From assembly GCA_022562055.1 (NCBI GenBank), contig JADFQA010000004.1, forward strand, positions 1 to 64,000: 64,000 nt of DNA. The letters are read 5' to 3'. Within the stretch, counting starts at the first letter, position 1, and every line of letters begins with the position of its first letter. A model generated the notes under the pieces. That model was not told the origin of the DNA. It saw nothing but the letters and a program-made list of their open reading frames with translations, and did no database searches. The DNA is from Acidobacteriota bacterium (lineage in GTDB: Bacteria; Actinomycetota; Acidimicrobiia; Spongiisociales; UBA5794). The position numbers and the translations under genes are program-made. Positions 1-7,021 of this stretch are shown one piece after another.

Positions 1-1
1 T

Positions 2-106
2 GTGTACGACAGTGCCATGTTCTCCAACAAAGCCGGCGCCATCTTTGAACACGTCTTCAACGCCTACCAAGGCAACGGCAGAAGCATCTACGAGGAGGCG
101 GCATAG
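2..106 (+). CDS. C-terminal fragment of an unidentified protein, cut by the window edge
   Basis: An open frame runs from the window edge to a TAG at 104-106 and encodes the last 34 residues of a protein (ending GRSIYEEAA). The next gene starts with the ATG immediately after this stop, and the GAGGAGG ribosome-binding site for that gene lies inside this reading frame, which supports real co-transcribed coding sequence. The tail (an aromatic-rich HVFNAYQGNGRSIY segment) vaguely recalls the C-termini of type I restriction HsdR subunits, and the neighbours look defence-related. The fragment is too short to name and that identity is only a guess. Confidence 0.5.
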   Translation: MYDSAMFSNKAGAIFEHVFNAYQGNGRSIYEEAA

Positions 107-676
107 ATGGACAAGTATGTCGAAGCGATGGAACGGAAGTTCGATATCGCCGAGTATCACCTTGCGGTTCTCAGGGAGCTGCTTCCTTTCTCAGAACCTG
201 ATGGGAGCGATCTTCCACCGATGGCCCTGCAGGCTCATTTCGAGGCGTGTGGGCGGGCGATCGTCGCGATGCTTGATCAGCTTGTTTCGGGGATCGCATC
301 TGTGGCACCGGAGATGCCGAAGGTCCATGGTGCATCGCCGAAAAGCGTGATTAACAAGTTGAGTCGGTCGGGGCATCCCAAGGCTTCGGAGCTCAAGAAA
401 CTCATCAAGGACCTCGACGACGATTGTCGTATCAACGACCTGCGGGACATTCGCAACCGGTCCACCCATCGATTCGATGAGAAGGAGTACCTACATCGCA
501 TCGGTTGGGTCGTCAAGGCGGCCGAGTATGTGCCCAGAGGGGTTCCTCCGTATGAGGGATCCCGGCAGTTGAGCGAGTATCTTCAAGCGATGATCGAGTA
601 TGCGCGGGGAGTGTTGGACGCAGCTCAAAAGGTGGAGAAGCTGGCAAAAACTCTCGCCAAAGATTCCAAACAGTAG
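107..676 (+). CDS. Hypothetical protein with a HEPN-like R-x4-H motif
   Basis: This 189-residue, mostly helical and charged protein has no signal peptide or membrane segment. It starts at the ATG directly after the upstream stop codon, with GAGGAGG about nine bases upstream, so it is probably translationally coupled. Around residues 117-123 it carries DIRNRSTHRF, which fits the R-x4-6-H signature of HEPN ribonuclease domains; such domains are frequent in toxin-antitoxin and phage-defence loci. The C-terminus (from about residue 150) is a Lys/Ala-rich helix that could form a coiled coil. The HEPN assignment rests on one short motif and on the neighbouring three-Cys-motif and Fic genes, so it is tentative. 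I do not recognise a named family. Confidence 0.6.
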   Translation: MDKYVEAMERKFDIAEYHLAVLRELLPFSEPDGSDLPPMALQAHFEACGRAIVAMLDQLVSGIASVAPEMPKVHGASPKSVINKLSRSGHPKASELKKLIKDLDDDCRINDLRDIRNRSTHRFDEKEYLHRIGWVVKAAEYVPRGVPPYEGSRQLSEYLQAMIEYARGVLDAAQKVEKLAKTLAKDSKQ

Positions 677-730
677 ATCCTGTCATACCTTGCCAGTACG
701 GTCGGGCTTGTAGAACGTTAGGTGGACGAG

Positions 731-1480
731 ATGGCTGACCACAGCGGTATCGAATGGACTGAATCAACCTGGAATCCGACGACCGGCTGTGATCGCGTTT
801 CTCCAGGCTGTGACAATTGTTACGCCTTGACTCTTGCGAAGCGCCTAAAGGCGATGGGTTCCGAGAAGTATCAACTTGATGGAGACCCGAGAACGTCCGG
901 GCCAGGCTTCAAGCTGACGATCCACCCACAAGTGCTTGATCTGCCCAGGTCATGGCGGCGGCCGCGTGTTGTGTTTGTCGATTCAATGAGCGATTTGTTC
1001 CACCCGGATGTTCCCTTGGGATTCATCCAAGATGTGTTCGAAGTGATGGCCGACACGCCGCAGCACACCTATCAAATCTTGACGAAGCGCTCGAAGCGAC
1101 TCCGAGAGATGTCGGCCGACATCGATTGGCCAGCCAACGTGTGGATGGGCGTCAGCGTTGAAAATGCCCGGTACACGTTCAGAATTGACCATCTCCGCGA
1201 TGTTCCCGCAGCCGTTCGGTTTCTTAGCCTGGAACCACTGCTCGGCCCACTTCCCGGCCTTGATCTTGCCGGCATCCATTGGGTGATTCTCGGCGGCGAG
1301 AGCGGTCCTGGGGCCCGGCCGATGGACCTCGATTGGGTGAACGACATACGCGACCAGTGTGCGGATGCCAGAGTTCCATTCTTCTTCAAGCAATGGGGAG
1401 GCAGGACTCCAAAGGCCGGAGGGAGAGATCTCGACGGTCGGACCTACAACGACATGCCCATCTTGGTTCGGATGGGGTAG
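731..1480 (+). CDS. Phage Gp37/Gp68 family three-Cys-motif protein (DUF5131)
   Basis: This 249-residue protein belongs to the Gp37/Gp68 (DUF5131) family, known from phages and accessory islands, biochemical function unresolved. The N-terminus has the typical IEWTESTWNPTTGC segment followed by the three-cysteine motif C-x6-C-x2-C (residues 20, 27 and 30), which resembles a metal or iron-sulfur site. Further family hallmarks are VFVDSMSDLFH and the central YQILTKRS segment. The ATG at 731 is preferred over an in-frame GTG at 722 because AGGTGG lies five bases before it. The gene is followed after three bases by tcmP, its standard genetic partner, so the two probably form one functional unit. 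Confidence 0.85.
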   Translation: MADHSGIEWTESTWNPTTGCDRVSPGCDNCYALTLAKRLKAMGSEKYQLDGDPRTSGPGFKLTIHPQVLDLPRSWRRPRVVFVDSMSDLFHPDVPLGFIQDVFEVMADTPQHTYQILTKRSKRLREMSADIDWPANVWMGVSVENARYTFRIDHLRDVPAAVRFLSLEPLLGPLPGLDLAGIHWVILGGESGPGARPMDLDWVNDIRDQCADARVPFFFKQWGGRTPKAGGRDLDGRTYNDMPILVRMG

Positions 1481-1483
1481 GAC

Positions 1484-2419
1484 ATGGCTCGCCAGTGGGG
1501 ATTCTGGACCAAGGGAAAACTTGATATTCTTCGGGACTATCTCGATGCGTTCACAACCGCATCAAAGAGTTCTCGTGAGATTCTCTACTTCGACCTCTTC
1601 GCGGGTGAACCGGGAAACGTGGATCGGATCACACAAGAGCCCATCGAGAGCTCACCGTGGGTCGCTCTCGGTACCAAGTCGGCACCGTTCACGCGGTTGA
1701 GATTCTTCGAACTTAGCCACGCCAAGGCGCTCGAGGACGCGCTCCACGACGACTTCCCACGGCGAGACCTGAAGGTGTATGCGGGAGACTGCAACGAGAC
1801 CATCCACGCAGCGCTCGATGAGCTGGCTCCGTGGAACTGGGCTCCGGCGTTCGCTTTCATCGACCCGAACGGTCCCGACGTCGCTTGGGCCACTCTCGAA
1901 GCCCTTGCGTCGTTCAAAGCAGGCCGCAAGTACAAGGTCGAACTTTGGATGCTGCTTCCGGTACCGATGTTCGTTCGTCTCCTCCGTGTCGATGGAGCGG
2001 AAGTCCGCCCGCAGGACGAAGGGCGAATTACTGAGATGTACGGGACTGACCGATGGAGAACAATCTATGAAGCCCGCGTCGATGGTGAACTGGAGCCGGC
2101 AGCGGCTACGGACGAGTATGTGAACCTCATGCGCTGGAGGTTGGAGAATGTCCTTGGATACAAACGTGTGCACACGTTTGAGGTGCGAAACGAACAAGGT
2201 CATCCGATCTATTTCTTGCTCTTTGCGACCGACCATGAAGTTGGAGACCGGATCATGTCCCACCTGTACCAACGGGCCATCGTCGACTTTCCCAAGATGC
2301 GCGAGGATGCGATCAATGAGCGGAGAGGGGCGCAGCGGCTCTTTGACGTCGCCGACTACACCGAACGGGACACGAAGTACGAATACGAGGCACCTTGGTC
2401 GCCATACGGCTCATCGTGA
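1484..2419 (+). CDS. tcmP: Three-Cys-motif partner protein TcmP
   Basis: This 311-residue protein matches the three-Cys-motif partner family, which nearly always sits next to a Gp37/Gp68-type gene, as here. Recognisable features are the N-terminal WGFWTKGKLDILRDYLDAF region, the ILYFDLFAG glycine motif at about residues 36-44, and AFIDPNGPDVAWATLEALA at about residues 124-142. The FAG and DP(N)G motifs recall the SAM-binding and catalytic motifs of Rossmann-fold methyltransferases, but activity is unproven. It starts three bases after the upstream stop, so it is an operon partner. It converges with the Fic gene, their stops being adjacent (2419/2420). A role in phage defence or mobile-element biology is inferred from distribution. 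Confidence 0.8.
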   Translation: MARQWGFWTKGKLDILRDYLDAFTTASKSSREILYFDLFAGEPGNVDRITQEPIESSPWVALGTKSAPFTRLRFFELSHAKALEDALHDDFPRRDLKVYAGDCNETIHAALDELAPWNWAPAFAFIDPNGPDVAWATLEALASFKAGRKYKVELWMLLPVPMFVRLLRVDGAEVRPQDEGRITEMYGTDRWRTIYEARVDGELEPAAATDEYVNLMRWRLENVLGYKRVHTFEVRNEQGHPIYFLLFATDHEVGDRIMSHLYQRAIVDFPKMREDAINERRGAQRLFDVADYTERDTKYEYEAPWSPYGSS

Positions 2420-3700
2420 TCACGCATCGCCGGGCGGTTGTGGCACTGGGCGGACGGGGGCTGTGGTCGCGGTGTTGCCTGTTGGGCTGGCGAGGGCGCG
2501 CTCGAATGATGTGAACAGATCGAGGACGGCCGGTGCTTCGAAGATGCGATACCGTTGCTTGCCGACGTTGCGCTGCGTCAGTATCTTCGCTTCGACGAGG
2601 CGGTTGATGGCTGCCCCGGCGGCGACAGGGGTCCGGTGGATGAGCCCGCTGGCGGAATCTACGGTCAGGAGGGGGACCCCCGGAAGAACCTCAATGAGCA
2701 AGTCCAATGCGGAACCGTTGCGAACCGTGCCGAGGTTCGACCGCCATTGATGGACGAGCTCGTCGATTCTCGTGGCGTAGATCTGGGCGTCGCTGCATGC
2801 CCGGAGGGTGGCGCCAGCGAAGGTCCGTAACCATGTGTGGGCAGCCACGGACCGCTCGGGGCTGTCTGCGGGACCCAGGTGCCGGAACGCGGTTAATCCA
2901 GATATGTAGTCGCCGGTCCAAGTGGCGAGTACGAGGCTGATGGGGGGCACGAACACCGGTGACAGCCCGCGCCGGCGGAAGATGACGTGGATCAGGGCCC
3001 GCCCGGCGCGGCCATTCCCGTCGGCGAAGGGATGGATCGTCTCAAACTGGGCGTGAGCGATCGCCGCTTGCACAAGCGGTGAGTGCTCGTCGCCGTTGGT
3101 GTAGTCGATCAGGTCTTCGAGGCACTCCTCAACGTGGTCCGGTGGGGGCGGGACGAACACTGCGCTGCATGGGTTGTAGGAACTGCCGCCTATCCAGTTC
3201 TGCTGCTCGCGAATAACTCCTCCGAGGTCTGGTGTCCGCGAGCGTTCCATCAGGACCTGGTGGATGTCTTGCAGATCGGCCAAAGAGATGCGCTCTACTT
3301 GGACGCCCAGCTTGATAGCGGATTCCATAGCTGCGATGTTGCCGAGGACTTCGACGGCGATGCGATCGGCGCTTTCGCCACCTTGGGCGAGGGCAGCCTC
3401 CGCCTCGACAAGCCGACGAGGTCCGGCGTCGAGTCCTTCGATCTTTGAGGATGCAACCGATTCAGCTCGGAGGAGGAATCGAGCGAGACCCTCGAGGCTG
3501 ACGTGGCTCGTCCCGGCCGCGTTGAGGTCCCTGACAGCAGTTTCGGCGTCGGCGATATCGGCCGCGAGGTCGCTAGGAAGGGTAAGGTTCCATCCCTTGA
3601 GGGGATCGGGCAAGTACGCGTCGTAGCTGCAACCTCGTCGGTCGCGGCGAGTCATTCCCTCAAATCGAGGCTCCCACCGCCTCCGCTGGTACTCCGCCAC
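2420..3700 (-). CDS. Fic family protein, probable AMP-transferase with N-terminal inhibitory helix
   Basis: The 426-residue protein has a complete Fic active-site motif, HPFADGNGRAGR, at residues 223-234; the histidine is the catalytic base and the following residues bind the nucleotide phosphates. An inhibitory S-x3-E-G motif (SSKIEG, S84 to E88-G89) lies upstream in the N-terminal domain, as in class II Fic proteins where it blocks productive ATP binding. The C-terminal 120 residues look like a winged helix-turn-helix (HRTPVAAGAAINRLVEAKIL). Fic enzymes transfer AMP or related groups to target proteins; the target here cannot be predicted. It is transcribed alone and against the tcmP unit. 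Its upstream region (3701-3780) is clearly more AT-rich than the surroundings. Confidence 0.88.
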   Translation of the reverse strand: MAEYQRRRWEPRFEGMTRRDRRGCSYDAYLPDPLKGWNLTLPSDLAADIADAETAVRDLNAAGTSHVSLEGLARFLLRAESVASSKIEGLDAGPRRLVEAEAALAQGGESADRIAVEVLGNIAAMESAIKLGVQVERISLADLQDIHQVLMERSRTPDLGGVIREQQNWIGGSSYNPCSAVFVPPPPDHVEECLEDLIDYTNGDEHSPLVQAAIAHAQFETIHPFADGNGRAGRALIHVIFRRRGLSPVFVPPISLVLATWTGDYISGLTAFRHLGPADSPERSVAAHTWLRTFAGATLRACSDAQIYATRIDELVHQWRSNLGTVRNGSALDLLIEVLPGVPLLTVDSASGLIHRTPVAAGAAINRLVEAKILTQRNVGKQRYRIFEAPAVLDLFTSFERALASPTGNTATTAPVRPVPQPPGDA

Positions 3701-3837
3701 TCCTTATCTCCGATCGCTTTAAGCAAAGGTTGTCCACTAACCTTAGCTTAGAGTGCAGCTAACAAAGGATTTGGAACAGTGACGCCGTAGCACCCCTGTC
3801 TCCCTCTCTGTGGACTCCCGATTTGGGTGTGGGCGCG

Positions 3838-3868
3838 CTGAGAGCCGCTGGGGTGCAGCGGCTCTCAG
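3838..3868. terminator. Perfect 13-bp hairpin downstream of trx
   Basis: CTGAGAGCCGCTG is followed by a 5-base loop and its exact reverse complement. It lies about 39 bases past the thioredoxin stop on the minus strand and between that gene and the Fic promoter. There is no clear T-run on either side, so it is a terminator-like structure rather than a canonical intrinsic terminator. Confidence 0.55.
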
Positions 3869-3906
3869 GGTTTGTTGGATCGATTGTTGTAGGAGGAACG
3901 GTCCTT

Positions 3907-4311
3907 TTACTCAGCGGAGGTTGTGGCTGGTTCGCTGTGATCGTGGGTGTGGTCGTGCTCTTGCTCGACTTCGGCCTTGACGGCGTCCATGTCTAGGGCC
4001 AGCGTCTGATCGACTAGGTCGGTCAGCGACGACTCGGGGAGGGCACCTGGCTGGCTGAAGATGCCGATCTGGTCACGGAACACCATCAGTGTTGGGATCG
4101 AACGGATATTGAACTGTCCGGCCAGCTCCTGCTCGGCCTCGGTATCAACCTTGGCGAACACCGCGTTGGGATAATGCTCGGAGACCTTCTCATACGTTGG
4201 CCCGAACGTCCGACACGGACCGCACCATTCGGCCCAGAAGTCGACCAGGACGATGTCGTTGTCCGCAATCGTCTGTTCAAAGTTTTCTTTTGTGAGATTG
4301 ATGGTTGCCAT
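3907..4311 (-). CDS. trxA: Thioredoxin with His-rich C-terminal tail
   Basis: This 134-residue thioredoxin-fold protein carries the active-site WCGPC (Cys30 and Cys33) inside VDFWAEWCGPCRTF and the cis-proline loop RSIPTLMVF. Thioredoxins reduce protein disulfides in the cytoplasm; there is no signal peptide. The ATG at 4309-4311 is chosen because AAGAGGTG lies just upstream and because homologues begin at this point; a longer frame reaches 4425 but adds a non-conserved segment. The last 30 residues are unusual, an acidic, His-rich extension (EHDHTHDHSEP) that could bind metal. It is divergent from the ccm operon, which includes two further thiol-handling proteins (CcmG and CcmH). Confidence 0.93.
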   Translation of the reverse strand: MATINLTKENFEQTIADNDIVLVDFWAEWCGPCRTFGPTYEKVSEHYPNAVFAKVDTEAEQELAGQFNIRSIPTLMVFRDQIGIFSQPGALPESSLTDLVDQTLALDMDAVKAEVEQEHDHTHDHSEPATTSAE

Positions 4312-4395
4312 GGGCAACACCTCTTTCGTAGTCCGTCGCTTCAACGCCAAGAAATGGTCGCGCATTCCCAGAGAGGGGCTCTCGCTGCGGGGCGA

Positions 4396-4426
4396 TTGTC
4401 GTTCACGCAAGGGCACCTCGTACAAT
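4396..4426 (+). promoter_or_regulatory. Possible ccm promoter giving a leaderless mRNA
   Basis: A -10-like TACAAT (4421-4426) ends ten bases before the ccmA ATG at 4437 and no Shine-Dalgarno sequence is present between them. Transcription would therefore begin at or very near the start codon. A weak -35-like TTGTCG lies at 4396 with a long 19-base spacer. Confidence 0.4.
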
Positions 4427-4436
4427 TCACCCTCTT

Positions 4437-5102
4437 ATGTCGGCTCCGCTGGTTTCCCTTCAAGACGTTGCGTTTAGTGCAGGAAGATCGTTGATTCTAC
4501 GGTCCGTGAATCTAACGATTGACGCGGGCGAAGCCGTCGGACTGTTCGGTGCCAACGGTGCCGGAAAAACCACCCTCCTGCGGCTCGTCGCACTCGTCGC
4601 AAAACCGACCGGAGGGACCGCAACGGTGCTGGGATCAGCGAAAGGCACCGACCTCGCCCCGGTACGGCGGCGCATCGGCATGATTGGCCACGTCCCGGCG
4701 CTGTACCCAACACTGACGCTTGAAGAGAACCTGTCATTCCTTGTTTCCATGCGCGGCGACCCGGTCGACAAGGTCGCAGACGTCCTCGCCGAAGTCGGCT
4801 TGGGCGACGTGGCGGGTCGCCAGGCTCGCCACTGTTCACACGGTATGCAACGGCGAGCCGAAATCGCGTTCCAGCTTGTTGCCCGCCCCGACCTTCTACT
4901 CCTCGACGAACCCCACGCCGCGCTCGACGCCCACGCCGCAGAACTCGTTGAGTACCTCGCCTCCTCCGTGCTCGAACGCGGCGGCGCAACCGTCGTCGTG
5001 TCGCACGACCGCACCCGGGTCTCCAAAATGACCCATCGCAACGTTGAACTCGTCGCCGGGGAACTCGTTGACGGAAAACTTGTCGATGGGGACAGCTCGT
5101 GA
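4437..5102 (+). CDS. ccmA: Cytochrome c maturation ABC transporter ATPase CcmA
   Basis: This 221-residue ABC ATPase has a Walker A motif GANGAGKTT (residues 38-46), a signature-like region HCSHGMQRRAEIAF and Walker B LLLLDEPHAALD. With CcmB it forms the CcmAB ATPase that drives release of the heme chaperone CcmE from CcmCD in System I cytochrome c biogenesis. It is the first gene of a ccm operon in which every following gene overlaps its predecessor. The canonical LSxGQ signature is replaced by CSHGMQ, as is common in CcmA proteins. No ribosome-binding site precedes it, so it may be read from a leaderless transcript. Confidence 0.9.
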   Translation: MSAPLVSLQDVAFSAGRSLILRSVNLTIDAGEAVGLFGANGAGKTTLLRLVALVAKPTGGTATVLGSAKGTDLAPVRRRIGMIGHVPALYPTLTLEENLSFLVSMRGDPVDKVADVLAEVGLGDVAGRQARHCSHGMQRRAEIAFQLVARPDLLLLDEPHAALDAHAAELVEYLASSVLERGGATVVVSHDRTRVSKMTHRNVELVAGELVDGKLVDGDSS

Positions 5103-5767
5103 CTGACTTCTACCGACAGGCACGGACCGTGGTCATACGTGACCTGCGCCGGGAACGGCGCACCGCCGAGGTGCTCGGAGTGACAATTCCCTTTGGCGCC
5201 ATCTCGATCATCCTGATCGGCTTTCTGCTCAGCGCCGACTCACAAGTCCTCGACAAGGCCGCACCTGCTGTGCTGTGGGGCATCGTGTTTCTCTTCGGGA
5301 CGCTCGTCGCGGTGCGCCGTACGGCAGCCGAGACCCCTGCCCAGCGCGACATGCTCGCCCTCACCGGCGCCGACCCGGCCGCAATGTGGGTCGGCCAAGC
5401 CGTGGCGTCCGCCCTGTTCATGATCTTGTTCGAAGTCGTCGTCGGGCTTGTCGGCTTCTTCTTCCTTGGCATATCGGTGCCGATCTGGTGGCCGATCCCC
5501 ATCGTGATTGTCTTGGTCGGCATCGGTCTAGCCGCCCTCGGAACGCTCGCCGGTTGGATTGCACACGACCTCGAAACAGGCACGGCGCTCGTCCCGCTCA
5601 TCGTGGCACCGCTCTCAATTCCGCTGCTACTTGGTGCTTCGAAGACGCTGGATGAGTTGATCACACAACGCGGTATCCTTCGCTGGATCGTCCTCATGTT
5701 GGTGGTCGATCTCGTCGTGATCATCATCGGCGTCCTCGCCGCACGGCCGCTCCAGGAGAACCCGTGA
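5099..5767 (+). CDS. ccmB: Cytochrome c maturation membrane protein CcmB
   Basis: This 222-residue membrane protein has about six hydrophobic segments, starting near residue 25 (VTIPFGAISIILIGFLL). It matches CcmB, the membrane part of the CcmAB transporter, in size, in the early RTAAETPAQRDMLALTG loop that follows the second helix, and in gene order. The GTG start at 5099 overlaps the ccmA stop (GTGA), which indicates translational coupling. CcmB does not itself transport heme in the best-studied systems; it couples ATP hydrolysis to CcmE release. Confidence 0.85.
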   Translation: MTDFYRQARTVVIRDLRRERRTAEVLGVTIPFGAISIILIGFLLSADSQVLDKAAPAVLWGIVFLFGTLVAVRRTAAETPAQRDMLALTGADPAAMWVGQAVASALFMILFEVVVGLVGFFFLGISVPIWWPIPIVIVLVGIGLAALGTLAGWIAHDLETGTALVPLIVAPLSIPLLLGASKTLDELITQRGILRWIVLMLVVDLVVIIIGVLAARPLQENP

Positions 5768-6504
5768 CCGAGTCCAGAACCAGAGTGAGAGTGTTCCGCA
5801 CCGTCGACATTGTTGCGGTCGTGCTACTCACCATCGGGATAGTCCTGTCGTTCACTTCGCCGGCGGACCGCATCCAGGGTGACCTGACACGCATGCTCTA
5901 TGTGCACGTCCCTTCAGTTGTTGCGGCATATGTGGCGTTCGCCCTCACAGCGATCGGTTCGCTGCTCTTCATCGTGACACGCCGTCTCGTCTTCGACCGG
6001 CTCGCAGCAGCGTCTGCGGAGGTTGGTGTGATGCTCTTCGGTGTCGTCATCATCGTCGGGATGATCTGGGGGCAGACCACCTGGGGCTACTTCTGGGTGT
6101 GGGACGCACGGCTCACCATGTCGGCCGTCATGTTCTTTGTGTACCTGGGGTATCTGGCGCTACGCAGAGCTATCCCCGACGTCGAGACACGGGCGAACCG
6201 TTCCGCAGTGCTCGGTGTCGTTGCGCTAGCCATGATCCCCATCAACCATTTTTCGGTCGTGTGGTGGAACTCGCTCCACCAGGGCACCACCATCCTCAGC
6301 CCGGCCGCACCCAAGATCGAGGGACAGATGGCCGTTGCATTGCTAACAGTCATGCTCGCGATGCAGTTCGTCCTGTTTGCGCTGGTTCGCAGACGGATGG
6401 AAATCGTGCTTCTTGAGGACGGTGCGTTCGAGCTCGCAAGAGGCGCCGACGCCTCCGTTGCAGGCGACGCCGTGCAGATGCCCCAGATGGGAGCTGCCAC
6501 GTGA
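5764..6504 (+). CDS. ccmC: Heme-handling protein CcmC
   Basis: This 246-residue integral membrane protein carries the tryptophan-rich WWD-type motif TTWGYFWVWDARLTMS (about residues 102-117), which binds heme at the outer face of the membrane. Histidine ligands are expected in the flanking loops; HVPS at about residue 49 and NHFSVVWWNSLHQG at about residues 160-173 fit. CcmC loads heme onto CcmE. The GTG start overlaps the ccmB stop. The six predicted helices and the length agree with the family. Confidence 0.92.
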   Translation: MTESRTRVRVFRTVDIVAVVLLTIGIVLSFTSPADRIQGDLTRMLYVHVPSVVAAYVAFALTAIGSLLFIVTRRLVFDRLAAASAEVGVMLFGVVIIVGMIWGQTTWGYFWVWDARLTMSAVMFFVYLGYLALRRAIPDVETRANRSAVLGVVALAMIPINHFSVVWWNSLHQGTTILSPAAPKIEGQMAVALLTVMLAMQFVLFALVRRRMEIVLLEDGAFELARGADASVAGDAVQMPQMGAAT

Positions 6505-6614
6505 GCCAGCTCGGTTACGCCATCGTTGCGTCGGTCATCGGGTACGGGATAATCGGCGGCTACTTCGTGTGGATACAACGACGAGTCAGAACTCTGCGAT
6601 CTGACAAGAAATGA
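6501..6614 (+). CDS. ccmD: Small membrane protein CcmD
   Basis: A 37-residue frame begins with GTG overlapping the ccmC stop (GTGA) and ends with a TGA that overlaps the ccmE start (ATGA). It encodes a single hydrophobic helix (YAIVASVIGYGIIGGYFVW) followed by the basic tail QRRVRTLRSDKK. This is the usual size, topology and location of CcmD, which stabilises the CcmC-heme-CcmE complex. It is easily missed because of its length. Confidence 0.85.
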   Translation: MSQLGYAIVASVIGYGIIGGYFVWIQRRVRTLRSDKK

Positions 6615-7021
6615 AACGCTACGTTCGCTTCCTGATCCCCGCCGTGGCCATCCTCGGTGTTCTCGTGGCAGTTCTGTTCACCCTTTCAGACAGCCTCGTG
6701 TATTTCTACACACCGACCGACATCGTCTCGGGCGACATCACGCAGCAGCGGTTCCGCATCGGTGGCGAGGTGCTCGAAGGCAGCGTGACCACGACCGAGC
6801 TTGGTGTGGAGTTCACCGTCACCGACGGGCGAGAATCGATCGGTGTTGTGCACAGCGGTGCGCCGCAGCAACTTTTTCAGGAGGGGATCGGTGTCGTGCT
6901 CGAAGGCTCATGGGATGGTGCGGTGTTCCGCTCAGACACCATGTTGGTGAAGCACGACGAGACGTACGTTGCGGACGACGGCGAGGTATTCGACTACTCA
7001 ACCGATGAGGGCGAGCGGTGA
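6611..7021 (+). CDS. ccmE: Heme chaperone CcmE
   Basis: The 136-residue protein has one N-terminal membrane anchor (residues 7-25) followed by an OB-fold periplasmic domain (RFRIGGEVLEGSV onward). The heme-attachment motif is present as KHDETY, with His115 predicted to bind heme covalently and Tyr119 as axial ligand. This is the classical histidine form rather than the cysteine variant seen in some other prokaryotes. The start overlaps ccmD by four bases. CcmE carries heme from CcmC to the CcmF/CcmH ligation complex. Confidence 0.93.
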   Translation: MKRYVRFLIPAVAILGVLVAVLFTLSDSLVYFYTPTDIVSGDITQQRFRIGGEVLEGSVTTTELGVEFTVTDGRESIGVVHSGAPQQLFQEGIGVVLEGSWDGAVFRSDTMLVKHDETYVADDGEVFDYSTDEGER

